Source: JACQGZ01 sp036004665 (GTDB lineage Bacteria; Sysuimicrobiota; Sysuimicrobiia; Sysuimicrobiales; Humicultoraceae). From it: a stretch of DNA of 64,000 bases. The notes below the pieces were generated by a model that saw only the letters and a program-made list of their open reading frames with translations, was not told the origin of the DNA and did no database searches. This document shows, piece after piece, positions 42,274 to 50,900 of this stretch. A program made the translations under genes and the position numbers. The DNA lies in NCBI GenBank assembly GCA_036004665.1, contig DASYRG010000015.1, positions 6,231-70,230 on the forward strand. The letters are read 5' to 3'. Within the stretch, counting starts at the first letter, position 1, and every line of letters begins with the position of its first letter.

Positions 42274-42548
42274 CTGTCTCCCTCCCCTTGTGGTGTCTGT
42301 TAGAAGCCTTATCGGCAACTGCGCCGGTTTTTAGACCCCGGCCCACCCTTCGGGGAGGGAGGTCGGTCCGGCCCCGGGTCTCTCAGGCGGCCCCTTCTTG
42401 GTCAGAGACTAAAGTTCCTGCTTCCAGGCTCCGAAATTTCAGTAAAACTGAATGGGGTGAAGAAGGGAACTTAATGGTAGAAACCGTGTAGGAAGGGCTG
42501 TCATGAGGGCGAAAGGAACAGCTATCCCCTTTTTGGGAGGTGCTGCTC
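42274..42548. promoter_or_regulatory. Control region between the peptide–regulator operon and the GYD gene
   Basis: This 275-bp divergent gap is more AT-rich than its surroundings. It holds a 15-bp palindrome TTCAGT-AAA-ACTGAA (42438–42452) nested inside the inverted repeat AAGTTCC/GGAACTT (42412–42418, 42466–42472). It also holds a GC-rich fold AGACCC … GGGTCT (42332–42383 region). The palindrome is a candidate operator for the HTH–TPR regulator. No single promoter stands out on either strand. Confidence 0.5.
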
Positions 42549-42839
42549 GTGCCGACCTACATCATGCTGAGCACGCTGACGGACAGTGGTGCCGAGACCC
42601 TGAGCAAACAGCCCGACCGCCTCAAGGAGGTCAACCGCGAGATCGAAGCGATGGGGGTGAAAGTGGTTCAACAGTACGCGGTGTTGGGCCCGTACGACTT
42701 CGTCAACATTGTCGAGGCGCCCGACAACGACACGGTCGCCCGGGTTTCTGTGGAGCTCGGTGCCCGAGGCAGCGTGCGTATCGTCACTCTGGCGGCGATT
42801 CCGATCGACACCTTTGTCGGAAGACTGAAGAAGAAGTAG
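42549..42839 (+). CDS. GYD domain protein
   Basis: This is a 96-residue small soluble protein from GTG 42549, with GGGAGG 8 bases upstream; a GTG at 42540 would overlap the ribosome binding site. The sequence PTYIMLSTLTDSGAETL … VLGPYDFVNIVEAPDN … TLAAIPIDTFV matches the GYD family, a ferredoxin-like fold of unknown function named for a G-Y-D motif (G-P-Y-D here). It ends in KKK. It faces away from the peptide–regulator operon and shares its control region. Confidence 0.82.
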   Translation: MPTYIMLSTLTDSGAETLSKQPDRLKEVNREIEAMGVKVVQQYAVLGPYDFVNIVEAPDNDTVARVSVELGARGSVRIVTLAAIPIDTFVGRLKKK

Positions 42840-42845
42840 CCGCGG

Positions 42846-43406
42846 TCAGTCCCCGTGCGCGGCCCGGAGGCGGGGAGAGAGGCGGAGCATCAGCGACACC
42901 CGTTCGAACTCCCGCAGCCAGTCGGCGGTCACGTCGGCCAGCACGTCGGGACCGGGTGGGAGGATACCGGTGGGACAGGATGGGCCGAGCCGCTCGTGAG
43001 CCATCCTGCGGTAGGTCGCCAGACTGCGGTCTCCATAGCGGGCGCACTCTTCGAAGTCTTCGCTCAGGAAGAGGACGATAGGGATCCGCCGCCCGGCGTT
43101 AAGCCTCAGCTCGTCCTGCACCACAGGCTCTTCATCGCGGTCGGCGAATCGCAGGCGAATCTGGGGCGCCGCCTCGGCGAGGCGCTGGAGGATGGGTCCC
43201 TGCGTCGCGCAGTCGCCGCACCAGGTACCCGCCAGGCAGAGAAGGTGCATCCGTCGTTGAAAGCCAGAGAGCAGCTCGACCTGCGCTTCGGTCAGCCGGA
43301 TCCGCTCGTACACGGCGTGCCAGCGCTCCCGGTGCGCCTCTGTGCCGTGGCGGGCGAGGAACTCGTGGTACGGCTGCGCGCGGTCAAATACCGTCTGCCA
43401 GGCCAT
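42846..43406 (-). CDS. Thioredoxin family protein
   Basis: This 186-residue protein has a helical N-terminal ~65 residues, then a thioredoxin fold with the redox motif T-W-C-G-D-C near 78–83. The cis-proline loop (R-I-P-I-V-L-F) is at ~125. W-C-G-D-C is found in a cytosolic thioredoxin-like group related to bacterial resistance and bacillithiol-type proteins. No signal sequence. The ATG at 43406 is chosen because the open frame upstream of it has no family similarity and crosses the divergent promoter. Confidence 0.85.
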   Translation of the reverse strand: MAWQTVFDRAQPYHEFLARHGTEAHRERWHAVYERIRLTEAQVELLSGFQRRMHLLCLAGTWCGDCATQGPILQRLAEAAPQIRLRFADRDEEPVVQDELRLNAGRRIPIVLFLSEDFEECARYGDRSLATYRRMAHERLGPSCPTGILPPGPDVLADVTADWLREFERVSLMLRLSPRLRAAHGD

Positions 43407-43425
43407 GCGTCTCCCACCCCCACAG

Positions 43426-43431
43426 TATAAT
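43426..43431 (+). promoter_or_regulatory. -10 element of the 43440 gene (leaderless start)
   Basis: Exact TATAAT, ending 8 bases before the ATG at 43440. The RNA would start at or within two bases of the start codon, and no ribosome binding site fits between them. Confidence 0.5.
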
Positions 43432-43439
43432 ACTGAATC

Positions 43440-43655
43440 ATGCATGAGGTCGAAGGGCTTCTCATCGAGCTGCAACGGTCCGCCGGAGAAGGAGAGACGA
43501 TCGCCCTGGGGCTGACCCTCAAGGACGGCGTGCCGCTGTTCGCGGTGCTGGTCGTCCGCAAGAACCAGGTGGTTGACGTCCTGGCGACCGGCAACACACC
43601 CGAGGCCGCCTGCCGCGCCGCACTCCAGCGGCCTGCCGCCTCCCCTCTGCACTAG
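43440..43655 (+). CDS. Small hypothetical protein (71 residues)
   Basis: I do not recognise this family. The 71 residues are acidic at the start and then alternate hydrophobic strands (ETIALGLTLKDGVPLFAVLVV … VDVLATGNTPEAACRAAL), which suggests a compact beta-beta-alpha fold. A consensus -10 directly before the ATG and codon use like the neighbours support a real gene. It is divergent from the thioredoxin gene and 8 bp before another small gene on the same strand. Confidence 0.55.
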   Translation: MHEVEGLLIELQRSAGEGETIALGLTLKDGVPLFAVLVVRKNQVVDVLATGNTPEAACRAALQRPAASPLH

Positions 43656-43663
43656 ACTTCCTG

Positions 43664-43936
43664 ATGCCATTGGATGATCGCGAGGCCATCCGCCGGCTGC
43701 GTGCGGCGGTGGCGGCCGCCGCCCCCGATGTCGAACTGGATGCGCCGTCTGTCCGTTGGGTGGAGACGCCCTATCCGGGAGTGAGATACGGGCTCCGCCT
43801 GGGCCGGGCGACCGCGCTGCTGTTCCTCCCCGTCGAGGACATCGACGGCGAAGGGTGGGAGGATCGGCTGCCCGCGCGCCTCCGCGAGGCCAGCGCCTAC
43901 CTGGAGCAGTTCCCCCTCGCCCGCGTACCTCGCTAG
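43664..43936 (+). CDS. Small hypothetical protein (90 residues)
   Basis: I do not recognise this family. It has 90 residues with a helical N-terminus (DDREAIRRLRAAVAAAAPDVE), a strand-rich middle (WVETPYPGVRYGLRLGRATALLFLPVEDI) and a helical end. It lacks membrane segments or cysteines. It probably forms an operon with the gene at 43440 and the following hydrolase. Confidence 0.5.
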   Translation: MPLDDREAIRRLRAAVAAAAPDVELDAPSVRWVETPYPGVRYGLRLGRATALLFLPVEDIDGEGWEDRLPARLREASAYLEQFPLARVPR

Positions 43937-43982
43937 GCGTCGCCGGTAGGCGTCGCGTCCATCCGCGAGAGGATCTGAAACG

Positions 43983-44714
43983 GTGCCTCCCTTGGACCCG
44001 GCCAGCGGTCAGGGTCTCACGCTGCTGCACGGGGCCGGCGCGCGCGGCGACCTCTGGCAGCTGCAGGCCCTCGCGTTCCCGCGGGCGCTGACCCCCGAGC
44101 TGGCGGGGCGCGACGGGGTCGGGACACCGACCTCCATCGCCGGCCACCTCCTCTCGCTGGGGCCGGTCCTCGACGCCGCGGCCGTGCTGGCGGGACATTC
44201 GCTGGGCGGGGCCGTCGCGCTGCAGTACGCGCTGGGATTGCCTGCGGGACTGCGCGGCGTCATCCTTATCGAGACCGGAGCGCGCTTCCCCGAGGCGAAG
44301 GAGTGGGTGCGGCAGCCCCTGGAGGAGGCGTCGCTGGTGGCGCTGACCGATCGCTCCTTCGGGCCTGCCGCCACTCCGCGGCTCCGGGAGAAGAGCCTCG
44401 CCATTCTGCGCGCGCTGGATCCGCGGGTCATCCGCGCCGACTTCGAGGCGGCGGCGAGCTTTGACGTGCGCGACCGTCTCGGGGGCATGCTCCTCCCCGC
44501 CCTCGTCATCGCCGGCAGCGCAGACCGAATGGTCGCGCCCCGTCACGCCGAGTTCTTGTCAGCCCACCTGCCCCGGGCAGAGCTGGTCTGGATCGAGGGC
44601 GCAGGGCACATGGTCATGCTTGAGCAGCCGCACGCCGTCAACCAGGCCATCCGCCGCTTCCTGGAGCGACTGAAGCGGGAAGAGTCCGTGCCCCCGTCAC
44701 GCTATAATAGATAG
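43983..44714 (+). CDS. Alpha/beta hydrolase
   Basis: This 243-residue protein starts at a GTG and has the alpha/beta hydrolase features: oxyanion HG in LTLLHGAGARGDLW (~12–25), nucleophile elbow G-H-S-L-G-G near 72 with the catalytic serine, acidic residue in VIAGSADRMVAP near 180, and the catalytic histidine in IEGAGHMVMLEQP near 208. Substrate is unknown; esterase, C–C hydrolase or haloperoxidase-like roles are possible. The 3' end contains the TATAAT of the following ABC exporter operon. Confidence 0.88.
   Translation: MPPLDPASGQGLTLLHGAGARGDLWQLQALAFPRALTPELAGRDGVGTPTSIAGHLLSLGPVLDAAAVLAGHSLGGAVALQYALGLPAGLRGVILIETGARFPEAKEWVRQPLEEASLVALTDRSFGPAATPRLREKSLAILRALDPRVIRADFEAAASFDVRDRLGGMLLPALVIAGSADRMVAPRHAEFLSAHLPRAELVWIEGAGHMVMLEQPHAVNQAIRRFLERLKREESVPPSRYNR
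44703..44708 (+). promoter_or_regulatory. -10 element of the ABC exporter operon
   Basis: Exact TATAAT inside the last codons of the hydrolase gene, 36 bp before the first exporter ATG. No clear -35 hexamer at the proper distance. Confidence 0.45.
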
Positions 44715-44744
44715 GTTCGCGCCTCGGGCGCGCCGTGGTTTCCC

Positions 44745-46484
44745 ATGATCAGCAGACGGCTCCGCACCTACCTCGGCAGGCACCGCCGCGCGTACATCCA
44801 GGGGTTCGCCCTGGGCGTCCTCGCCACCGGCATCAGCCTGATCACGCCCTCGATTCTCCGGCGGGCGGTGGACGGCATCCGCGCGGGGATGGCGACGCGG
44901 GATCTCATCGCCCTCGGCGCGATCTACGTCGGGCTGGCGCTCCTGGCGGCGACGATCCGTTTCTTCTGGCGCACGGAGGTCATCGGCGCCTCCCGGCGCA
45001 TCGAGTACGAAATCCGCAACGACTTCTTCGCCCACCTGCAAAGACTGCACCAGGGGTTCTTCCAGCACACCCGCACCGGCGACCTGATGGCGCGCGCCAT
45101 CAACGACCTCAACGCAGTGCAGCGGCTCTCCGGTCCGGGAATCATGTACGCCATCAACACGCCGGTGATGCTGCTACTGGTCGGTGCCTGGATGTTCAGC
45201 CTCGACGTCCGGCTGGCGCTGGTCGTCTCCGTGATCATGCCCCTGGTGACGGTGATCTTCTTCCTGCTGGGCCGGCGCATCCACCACCGCTACCAGGGGG
45301 TGCAGGAACAGTTCAGCACCATCTCCGCGCGGGCCCAGGAGAACTTCTCCGGCATCCGCGTCGTGAAAGCGTTCGCCCAGGAGCCCTACGAGGTCGAAGA
45401 GTTCGCCGGGGTCAACCGGGAGTTCATCGCCCGCAACCTGCGCCTCATCCGCGTGCAAGGGGCGCTCTGGCCATCGATGAGCCTGATCCTGGGGATCGCC
45501 TCGGCCCTCCTCCTCTGGCAGGGTGGCCGGGCGGTCGGCCAGGGACGCATCACAGTGGGGACGCTGGTGCAGTTCTACGCCTACCTGGGGCAGCTCAGCT
45601 GGCCGATGATCGCGCTCGGCTGGGTGACCAACCTGATCCAGCAAGGGATGGCCTCGATGGCCCGGCTGGACGAGATCTTCAACGCGCGCCCAGAGATCGC
45701 CGATCACCCCGACCCCCTGCCGGTGGAGCGGCTGACCGGGCGGATCGAGTTCCGCAACGTCAGTTTCGCCTACAATGGGCACCCCGTGCTACACGAGGTC
45801 ACCCTCACCGTGCCCGCCGGCAGCACGCTGGCCATCGTCGGCCCGACGGGTGCCGGAAAGAGCACCCTGGTCAACCTGATCGGGCGATTGAACGACCCGA
45901 CCGACGGGCAGGTGCTCATCGACGGGATCGAGACGCGGAGGCTGCCGCTGGCGACGCTGCGCCGGGCGATCGGCTTCGTCCCCCAGGAACCCTTTCTCTT
46001 CTCGGAGACCATCGAAGAGAATCTGCGGTTCGGCGTCGAAGCGGGCGACGGGATGAAGGCGGCGGCGGCCGCCGAGGTGGCGCAGCTGGCCCGCGACGTG
46101 CAGGACTTTCCGCACGGGTACGACACCGTGCTGGGGGAGCGCGGCGTGACCCTTTCCGGCGGGCAGAAACAGCGCGCCACCCTCGCCCGGGCGCTGGCCC
46201 GAGACCCGGCCATCCTGATCCTGGACGACGCGCTCAGCAGCGTGGACACCCACACGGAAGAGCAGATCCTCCAGGGCCTCCGCGGGGTGATGGCCACGCG
46301 CACCAGCATCATCATCTCGCACCGGATCAGCACGGTGCGGGGGGCGGATCAGATCATCGTGCTGGACGAGGGCCGCATCGTCGAGCGGGGAACGCACGAG
46401 GAGCTGCTGGCCGCCGACGGCCTCTACGCCGATCTCTACCGGAAGCAGTTGCTGGCCGAGGAACTGGAAGAGGCGGACGGCTAA
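44745..46484 (+). CDS. Heterodimeric ABC exporter, subunit with degenerate Walker B
   Basis: This 579-residue half-exporter has six helices (~20–310) and a nucleotide-binding domain (~335–579). The Walker A is GPTGAGKST and the signature LSGGQKQR is intact, but Walker B reads I-L-I-L-D-D, with aspartate in place of the catalytic glutamate. That loss is normal for one half of heterodimeric multidrug exporters such as TM287/288 and BmrC/BmrD. The next gene supplies the partner. Substrate is unknown; drugs, lipids or peptides are all possible. Confidence 0.92.
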   Translation: MISRRLRTYLGRHRRAYIQGFALGVLATGISLITPSILRRAVDGIRAGMATRDLIALGAIYVGLALLAATIRFFWRTEVIGASRRIEYEIRNDFFAHLQRLHQGFFQHTRTGDLMARAINDLNAVQRLSGPGIMYAINTPVMLLLVGAWMFSLDVRLALVVSVIMPLVTVIFFLLGRRIHHRYQGVQEQFSTISARAQENFSGIRVVKAFAQEPYEVEEFAGVNREFIARNLRLIRVQGALWPSMSLILGIASALLLWQGGRAVGQGRITVGTLVQFYAYLGQLSWPMIALGWVTNLIQQGMASMARLDEIFNARPEIADHPDPLPVERLTGRIEFRNVSFAYNGHPVLHEVTLTVPAGSTLAIVGPTGAGKSTLVNLIGRLNDPTDGQVLIDGIETRRLPLATLRRAIGFVPQEPFLFSETIEENLRFGVEAGDGMKAAAAAEVAQLARDVQDFPHGYDTVLGERGVTLSGGQKQRATLARALARDPAILILDDALSSVDTHTEEQILQGLRGVMATRTSIIISHRISTVRGADQIIVLDEGRIVERGTHEELLAADGLYADLYRKQLLAEELEEADG

Positions 46485-46486
46485 GG

Positions 46487-48310
46487 ATGGCGATGCACTT
46501 TCAGGAAGACGAGATTCTCGGCCGGGCGTACGACGCCCGCCTGATGCGGCGCCTCCTCGGCTACGTGCGCCCCTACTGGCCGACGGTGGCGGTCGCGGTC
46601 GTGCTGATGCTGCTGCACCTGTCCACCTCGCTGGCCGGCCCCTACCTCTGGCGCCTCGGCATCGACAACTACGTCACGCCCCGCCGGCTGGAGGGACTGG
46701 GCCGGCTGACCGCGGCCTACCTGGGCATCCTGGCCGCCGGCTTCGGCCTACGCTACGTGCACAGTTACCTGATGACGACGGTCGGGCAGCGTGCGATGTT
46801 CGACCTGCGCCTGGCGCTCTTTGCCCACCTGCAGCGGCTCTCGGTGCGGTTCTACACGCACACGCCGGTGGGGCGGCTGATCACCCGCATCACCAACGAC
46901 ATCGACGCCCTCAACGAGATGATCACCCAGGGCATCGTCGGCATCTTCGGCGATCTGATCATGCTGGTGGGGATCGTCGTCGTCATGCTGGCCCTCTCCT
47001 GGCGCCTGGCGCTGGTCACGTTCACCGTGCTGCCGCTGATCCTCTGGGTCACGGCGCAGTTCCGGGTGAAGGCGCGGGATACCTACCGGGCCGTGCGGAC
47101 GCGGCTGGCCCGCATCAACGCCTACCTCAACGAGAACATCACGGGCATGGCCATCGTGCAGCTCTTCAACCGGGAGCGACGCAACTTCGCGCAGTTCGAT
47201 GGCCTCAACCGCGAGCTGCTGACTTGGAACCTGCGCGGGCTGCGCGCCTTCGCCATGTTCCACCCCTCCGTGGGCGTGATCAGCTCGATGGCCATCGCCT
47301 TCATCCTGATCTTCGGCGGCGGCCTCTACCGGGAGACGGTGACCATCGGTCTGCTGGTGGCCTTCATCCAGTACGCGCACCGCTTCTTCGAGCCGATCGA
47401 AGAGCTCGCGGAGAAGTACAACATCCTGCAGGCGGCCATGGCGTCCTCCGAGCGCATCTTCCGGTTGCTCGACGAGCCGGTGGAGGTCACCGATCCCATC
47501 GAGCCCGTGCCCCTGGAGCGCGTCCGCGGCGAGATCGAGTTCCGCAACGTCTGGTTCGCCTATGAAGCCGGCGAGGACGGGACACCCGACTGGGTGCTCC
47601 GGGACGTCTCCTTCCACATCCGGGCGGGTGAGAGCGTGGCCTTCGTCGGCCACACCGGCGCGGGGAAGTCCTCCGTCATCAACCTGATCACGCGGTTCTG
47701 GGATCCGCAGCGCGGCCAGGTGCTGGTGGACGGTGTCGACGTCCGCCGCTACAGACAGCGTGAACTGCGCCGCCACATCGGGCTGGTGCTGCAGGACGTC
47801 TTCCTCTTCAGCGGCACGGTGGAGTCCAATATCCGGCTGGGCAACGCTGAGATCTCGGATCAGGCGGTGCGCGAGGCGGCCACCTTCGTCAACGCCCACC
47901 GTTTCGTCGACCGGCTGCCCAGGGGGTTCAAGACCGAGGTGCACGAGCGCGGCGCCACTCTCTCGGTCGGGCAGAAGCAGCTGATCGCCTTCGCCCGCGC
48001 CATCGCCCACAACCCGGAGATCCTGCTGGTGCTCGACGAAGCTACCAGCAGCGTGGACACCGAGACGGAGATCCTGATCCAGGATGCCCTGGCCAAGGTG
48101 CTGTCCGGCCGCACCTCGATCATCATCGCCCACCGGCTCAGCACCATCCAGCACGTGGACCGCATCATCGTCCTGCACAAGGGCCGCATCGTCGAAGAGG
48201 GGCGCCACCACGACCTCCTCGGCCGCGGCGGCATCTACACGAAGCTCTACCAGCTGCAGTACCGCGACCAGGAGCTGCGCATCCCCCGCCTGGCCCGCGG
48301 CGATGGCTGA
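46487..48310 (+). CDS. Heterodimeric ABC exporter, subunit with catalytic Walker B
   Basis: This 607-residue partner half-exporter starts at ATG 46487, 2 bp after the previous stop. Six helices (~25–320) precede a nucleotide-binding domain with Walker A GHTGAGKSS, Walker B ILLVLDEATSSVD with the catalytic glutamate, and a degenerate signature LSVGQKQ (Val for the second Gly). The degenerate Walker B of the first subunit and the degenerate signature of this one fall in the same composite site, so the dimer has one active and one dead ATP site. Overlaps the next gene by 8 bp. Confidence 0.92.
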   Translation: MAMHFQEDEILGRAYDARLMRRLLGYVRPYWPTVAVAVVLMLLHLSTSLAGPYLWRLGIDNYVTPRRLEGLGRLTAAYLGILAAGFGLRYVHSYLMTTVGQRAMFDLRLALFAHLQRLSVRFYTHTPVGRLITRITNDIDALNEMITQGIVGIFGDLIMLVGIVVVMLALSWRLALVTFTVLPLILWVTAQFRVKARDTYRAVRTRLARINAYLNENITGMAIVQLFNRERRNFAQFDGLNRELLTWNLRGLRAFAMFHPSVGVISSMAIAFILIFGGGLYRETVTIGLLVAFIQYAHRFFEPIEELAEKYNILQAAMASSERIFRLLDEPVEVTDPIEPVPLERVRGEIEFRNVWFAYEAGEDGTPDWVLRDVSFHIRAGESVAFVGHTGAGKSSVINLITRFWDPQRGQVLVDGVDVRRYRQRELRRHIGLVLQDVFLFSGTVESNIRLGNAEISDQAVREAATFVNAHRFVDRLPRGFKTEVHERGATLSVGQKQLIAFARAIAHNPEILLVLDEATSSVDTETEILIQDALAKVLSGRTSIIIAHRLSTIQHVDRIIVLHKGRIVEEGRHHDLLGRGGIYTKLYQLQYRDQELRIPRLARGDG

Positions 48311-48644
48311 CGCGGTCCTGACCGAGTTGCAGCGGATCCTCCTGGAAGCCCTGGAGCTGCGCCGCGGGCTGATCGCCTATTCCAAGATCGAGGCAGCGGA
48401 GATGGACCGTCTGGCCCGCGACTACGAGCAGCAGGCACTCGATCGGGTGCGTGGAGAGTTGGAGCGGCTGCCCTCGGGTGGGGTAGCGCTGGCGGTGCGG
48501 CAGCGCCTTGGGCAGATGGACGAGGCGCTCGCCGTTCTGGCTGACCGCAGCGACATCGCTGAGCGCTCCCGCCGCCTGGAGCGCGACGACATCACTTGGC
48601 GCACCTTTGAGGACGTAGCGTCGCTCCTCGGGATCGAGCCCTAG
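48303..48644 (+). CDS. Hypothetical helical protein (113 residues)
   Basis: I do not recognise this family. ATG 48303 overlaps the end of the exporter gene. The sequence is almost wholly helical and charged (LQRILLEALELRRGLIAYSKI … MDRLARDYEQQALDRV), with heptad-like spacing that suggests a coiled coil. No membrane segment. Its stop abuts the next gene's start, so it is probably co-transcribed with the exporter and the molybdenum hydroxylase subunit. Confidence 0.6.
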   Translation: MADAVLTELQRILLEALELRRGLIAYSKIEAAEMDRLARDYEQQALDRVRGELERLPSGGVALAVRQRLGQMDEALAVLADRSDIAERSRRLERDDITWRTFEDVASLLGIEP

Positions 48645-50900
48645 ATGGGGTCTGAGATGAGCAGCGTCGGACAGCGGTTGCGCCGCGTCGACGGGCGAGA
48701 GAAGGTCACCGCGGCCGCCCGCTACACCGAAGACCTCGTTCTCCCCGGCATGCTGCACGCCCGTTTGCTACTCTCGCCGCATCCCCACGCCAGGATCATC
48801 CGCATCGATCGAGCGGCGGCGGGGGCGGTCTCCGGCGTCGTTTCGGTGCTGCTGGCTGAGGATCTCCCCATCGCAGCCGACGCCGATCGGGAAGAGCACC
48901 TGCTGCTCGCGGAGGGGGAGACGCGGTACACGGGCCACCCTGTCGCGGCGGTGCTGGCCGAGAGCGAGGAGGCGGCTGCCGACGGCGTGGACGCGCTGGC
49001 CGGCGCGGCCGAGTATGAGGTCCTCCCTGCCGCCCTCGACCCGGAGGGGGCGATGCGGCCGGATGCGCCGCTGGTGCACCCGGAGGGCGACGACGGCGAC
49101 ACGCAGGAGGGGCAGCACGCCACGGTCGCGGTGCGGAAGGCCAAGGGCCCGCGGCCGCGCAACAGCGCCAACGTGACCCGCTTCTCGCGAGGAGACGTCG
49201 AGGCGGCTTTCCGCGAGGCCGAGGTCGTGGTGGAAGGGGCGTATTCGACAGAGCGAATCTACCAGGCCTACCTGGAGCCGCACGCCACCGTCGCCGTGCC
49301 CGACCTCATCAGCGGCGGCCTGACCGTCTACACCTCCACTCAGGCGATGTTCTACGTGCGCCAGAGCGTCAGCGACCTGCTGGGGTTGCCCGAGCAGCAG
49401 GTGCGCGTCGTAGTGATGACCATCGGCGGCGGATTCGGCAGCAAGATTCTCCTCACCCAGGGCCTCACCGCCGCGCTGGCGCTGGCGGTGCGGCGTCCGG
49501 TCCGGCTCGTGTTGCCGCGGCGGGAAGACTTCCTGGTCGCGAACGCGGCGCCGGCCTCCCGCATCACCGTCCGCTTGGGCGCGAAGCGCGACGGGACCCT
49601 GACGGCAATCTTCGCCCGCCTGATCTTCGACGTCGGCGCGGCCCCGGGCGGGTCCTCCTCCATCGCCGGCGTGCTGGTGGGCGGCTACTACAAGACGCCG
49701 CACCTCGCCATCGAAGGCATCGACGTCATGACGCATAAGCCGCCCGTCGGAGCGTATCGGGCGCCCGGCGCGCCTCAGGCGACGCTGGCCATCGAGGCCA
49801 CGATGGACAGACTGGCCCGAGCCCTCGGGCGCGACCCGCTGGAGCTGCGGCTGCAGAACGCCTCGGCCGAAGGGGATCCTCTGCCGAACGGCCGGCCCTG
49901 GGCGCGCATAGGGCTGCGCGCGGTGCTGGAACAGATGCGCGAGCACCCTCTCTGGCGTGAAAGGCGGTCGGGCGAGGGCGTTGGGGCGGCGGTGGGCGGC
50001 TGGCCGGGGGCGATCGAATCGGCCAGCGCGCTCTGCCGGGCCAACACCGACGGCACCTTCCAGGTGGTGGTGGGAGCGGTCGATCTGACCGGGACCTACA
50101 CCGCGATGACGCAGATCGCCGCCGAGGTACTCGGGGTTCCCCCGGACCGGGTCCGCGTCGTCGGCGCCGACAGCGATCAGGCGCCCTACGCCGGTATGTC
50201 GGCGGGGAGCCGGACGACCCTCACCGTGGGCAGCGCGGTGCGGCTGGCCGCCGAGGATGCCCGGCGGCAGATCCTGGCCATCGCGGCGAAGGAGCTGGAG
50301 GCCAGCGAAGAGGACCTCGAGATCGCCGACGGGCAGGTGCGCGTGCGCGGCGTGCCGGCCAAGGGGATCGACCTGGACGACGTAGCGATCAAGTCGATGC
50401 GCTTCGGTGCCAAGTACCCGCCGATCTTCGGCCGGGGGTCCATCGCCTCTCCCAAGCAGTCTCCGGGGTTCGCCGGGCACATCGTGAAGGCGGAGGTGGA
50501 TCGGGAGACCGGGGCGGTCCGCATCACCCGGCACGCGGTGATCCAGGATGTCGGGTTCGCGATCAATCCCGCAGCGGTGGAGGGGCAGATCTTCGGCGGG
50601 GCGGCGCAGGCCGCGGGCTGGGCGATGCTGGAGGGTCTGGTCTACGACGAGGGCGGGGCGCTGCTCTCCTCAACCTTCGCTGACTATGCGATCGCCCGCG
50701 CCACCACGATGGCGCCGATCGACGCGGTGATGGTGGAGGTCGCCTCGATCGACGGTCCCTTCGGCGCCAAAGGTGTGGGGGAACCGCCGATCATCGCCGG
50801 GGCCGCGGCCGTCGTCAACGCGCTGGCCGATCTCGGCATCGCGATGTCTGACCTGCCGGTCACGCCGGCGCGCGTCCTCGAAGCATCACGGCGGCCCTAA
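48645..50900 (+). CDS. Xanthine dehydrogenase-family molybdopterin-binding subunit (orphan)
   Basis: This 751-residue protein is a large subunit of the molybdenum hydroxylase family. Family marks are GQRLRRVDGREKVTAAARYTED at the start, YLEPHATVAV near 205, TIGGGFGSK near 260, AYRAPGAPQATLAIE near 370, and the end block GPFGAKGVGEPPIIA with the active-site glutamate. It would oxidise a heterocycle or aldehyde, but the FAD and 2Fe-2S subunits normally beside it are absent here. ATG at 48657, behind GGGGTCTGAG, is an equally likely start. Confidence 0.88.
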   Translation: MGSEMSSVGQRLRRVDGREKVTAAARYTEDLVLPGMLHARLLLSPHPHARIIRIDRAAAGAVSGVVSVLLAEDLPIAADADREEHLLLAEGETRYTGHPVAAVLAESEEAAADGVDALAGAAEYEVLPAALDPEGAMRPDAPLVHPEGDDGDTQEGQHATVAVRKAKGPRPRNSANVTRFSRGDVEAAFREAEVVVEGAYSTERIYQAYLEPHATVAVPDLISGGLTVYTSTQAMFYVRQSVSDLLGLPEQQVRVVVMTIGGGFGSKILLTQGLTAALALAVRRPVRLVLPRREDFLVANAAPASRITVRLGAKRDGTLTAIFARLIFDVGAAPGGSSSIAGVLVGGYYKTPHLAIEGIDVMTHKPPVGAYRAPGAPQATLAIEATMDRLARALGRDPLELRLQNASAEGDPLPNGRPWARIGLRAVLEQMREHPLWRERRSGEGVGAAVGGWPGAIESASALCRANTDGTFQVVVGAVDLTGTYTAMTQIAAEVLGVPPDRVRVVGADSDQAPYAGMSAGSRTTLTVGSAVRLAAEDARRQILAIAAKELEASEEDLEIADGQVRVRGVPAKGIDLDDVAIKSMRFGAKYPPIFGRGSIASPKQSPGFAGHIVKAEVDRETGAVRITRHAVIQDVGFAINPAAVEGQIFGGAAQAAGWAMLEGLVYDEGGALLSSTFADYAIARATTMAPIDAVMVEVASIDGPFGAKGVGEPPIIAGAAAVVNALADLGIAMSDLPVTPARVLEASRRP

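Noticed and set aside
42302..42390. Rho-independent terminator in the GYD upstream region
   Set aside because: The GC-rich stems have no T-run at the right distance and no upstream gene on either strand ends there.
43440..43655. HicB-type antitoxin
   Set aside because: The A-T-G-N-T-P-E-A-A segment is faintly similar, but there is no HicA toxin beside it and the rest does not match.
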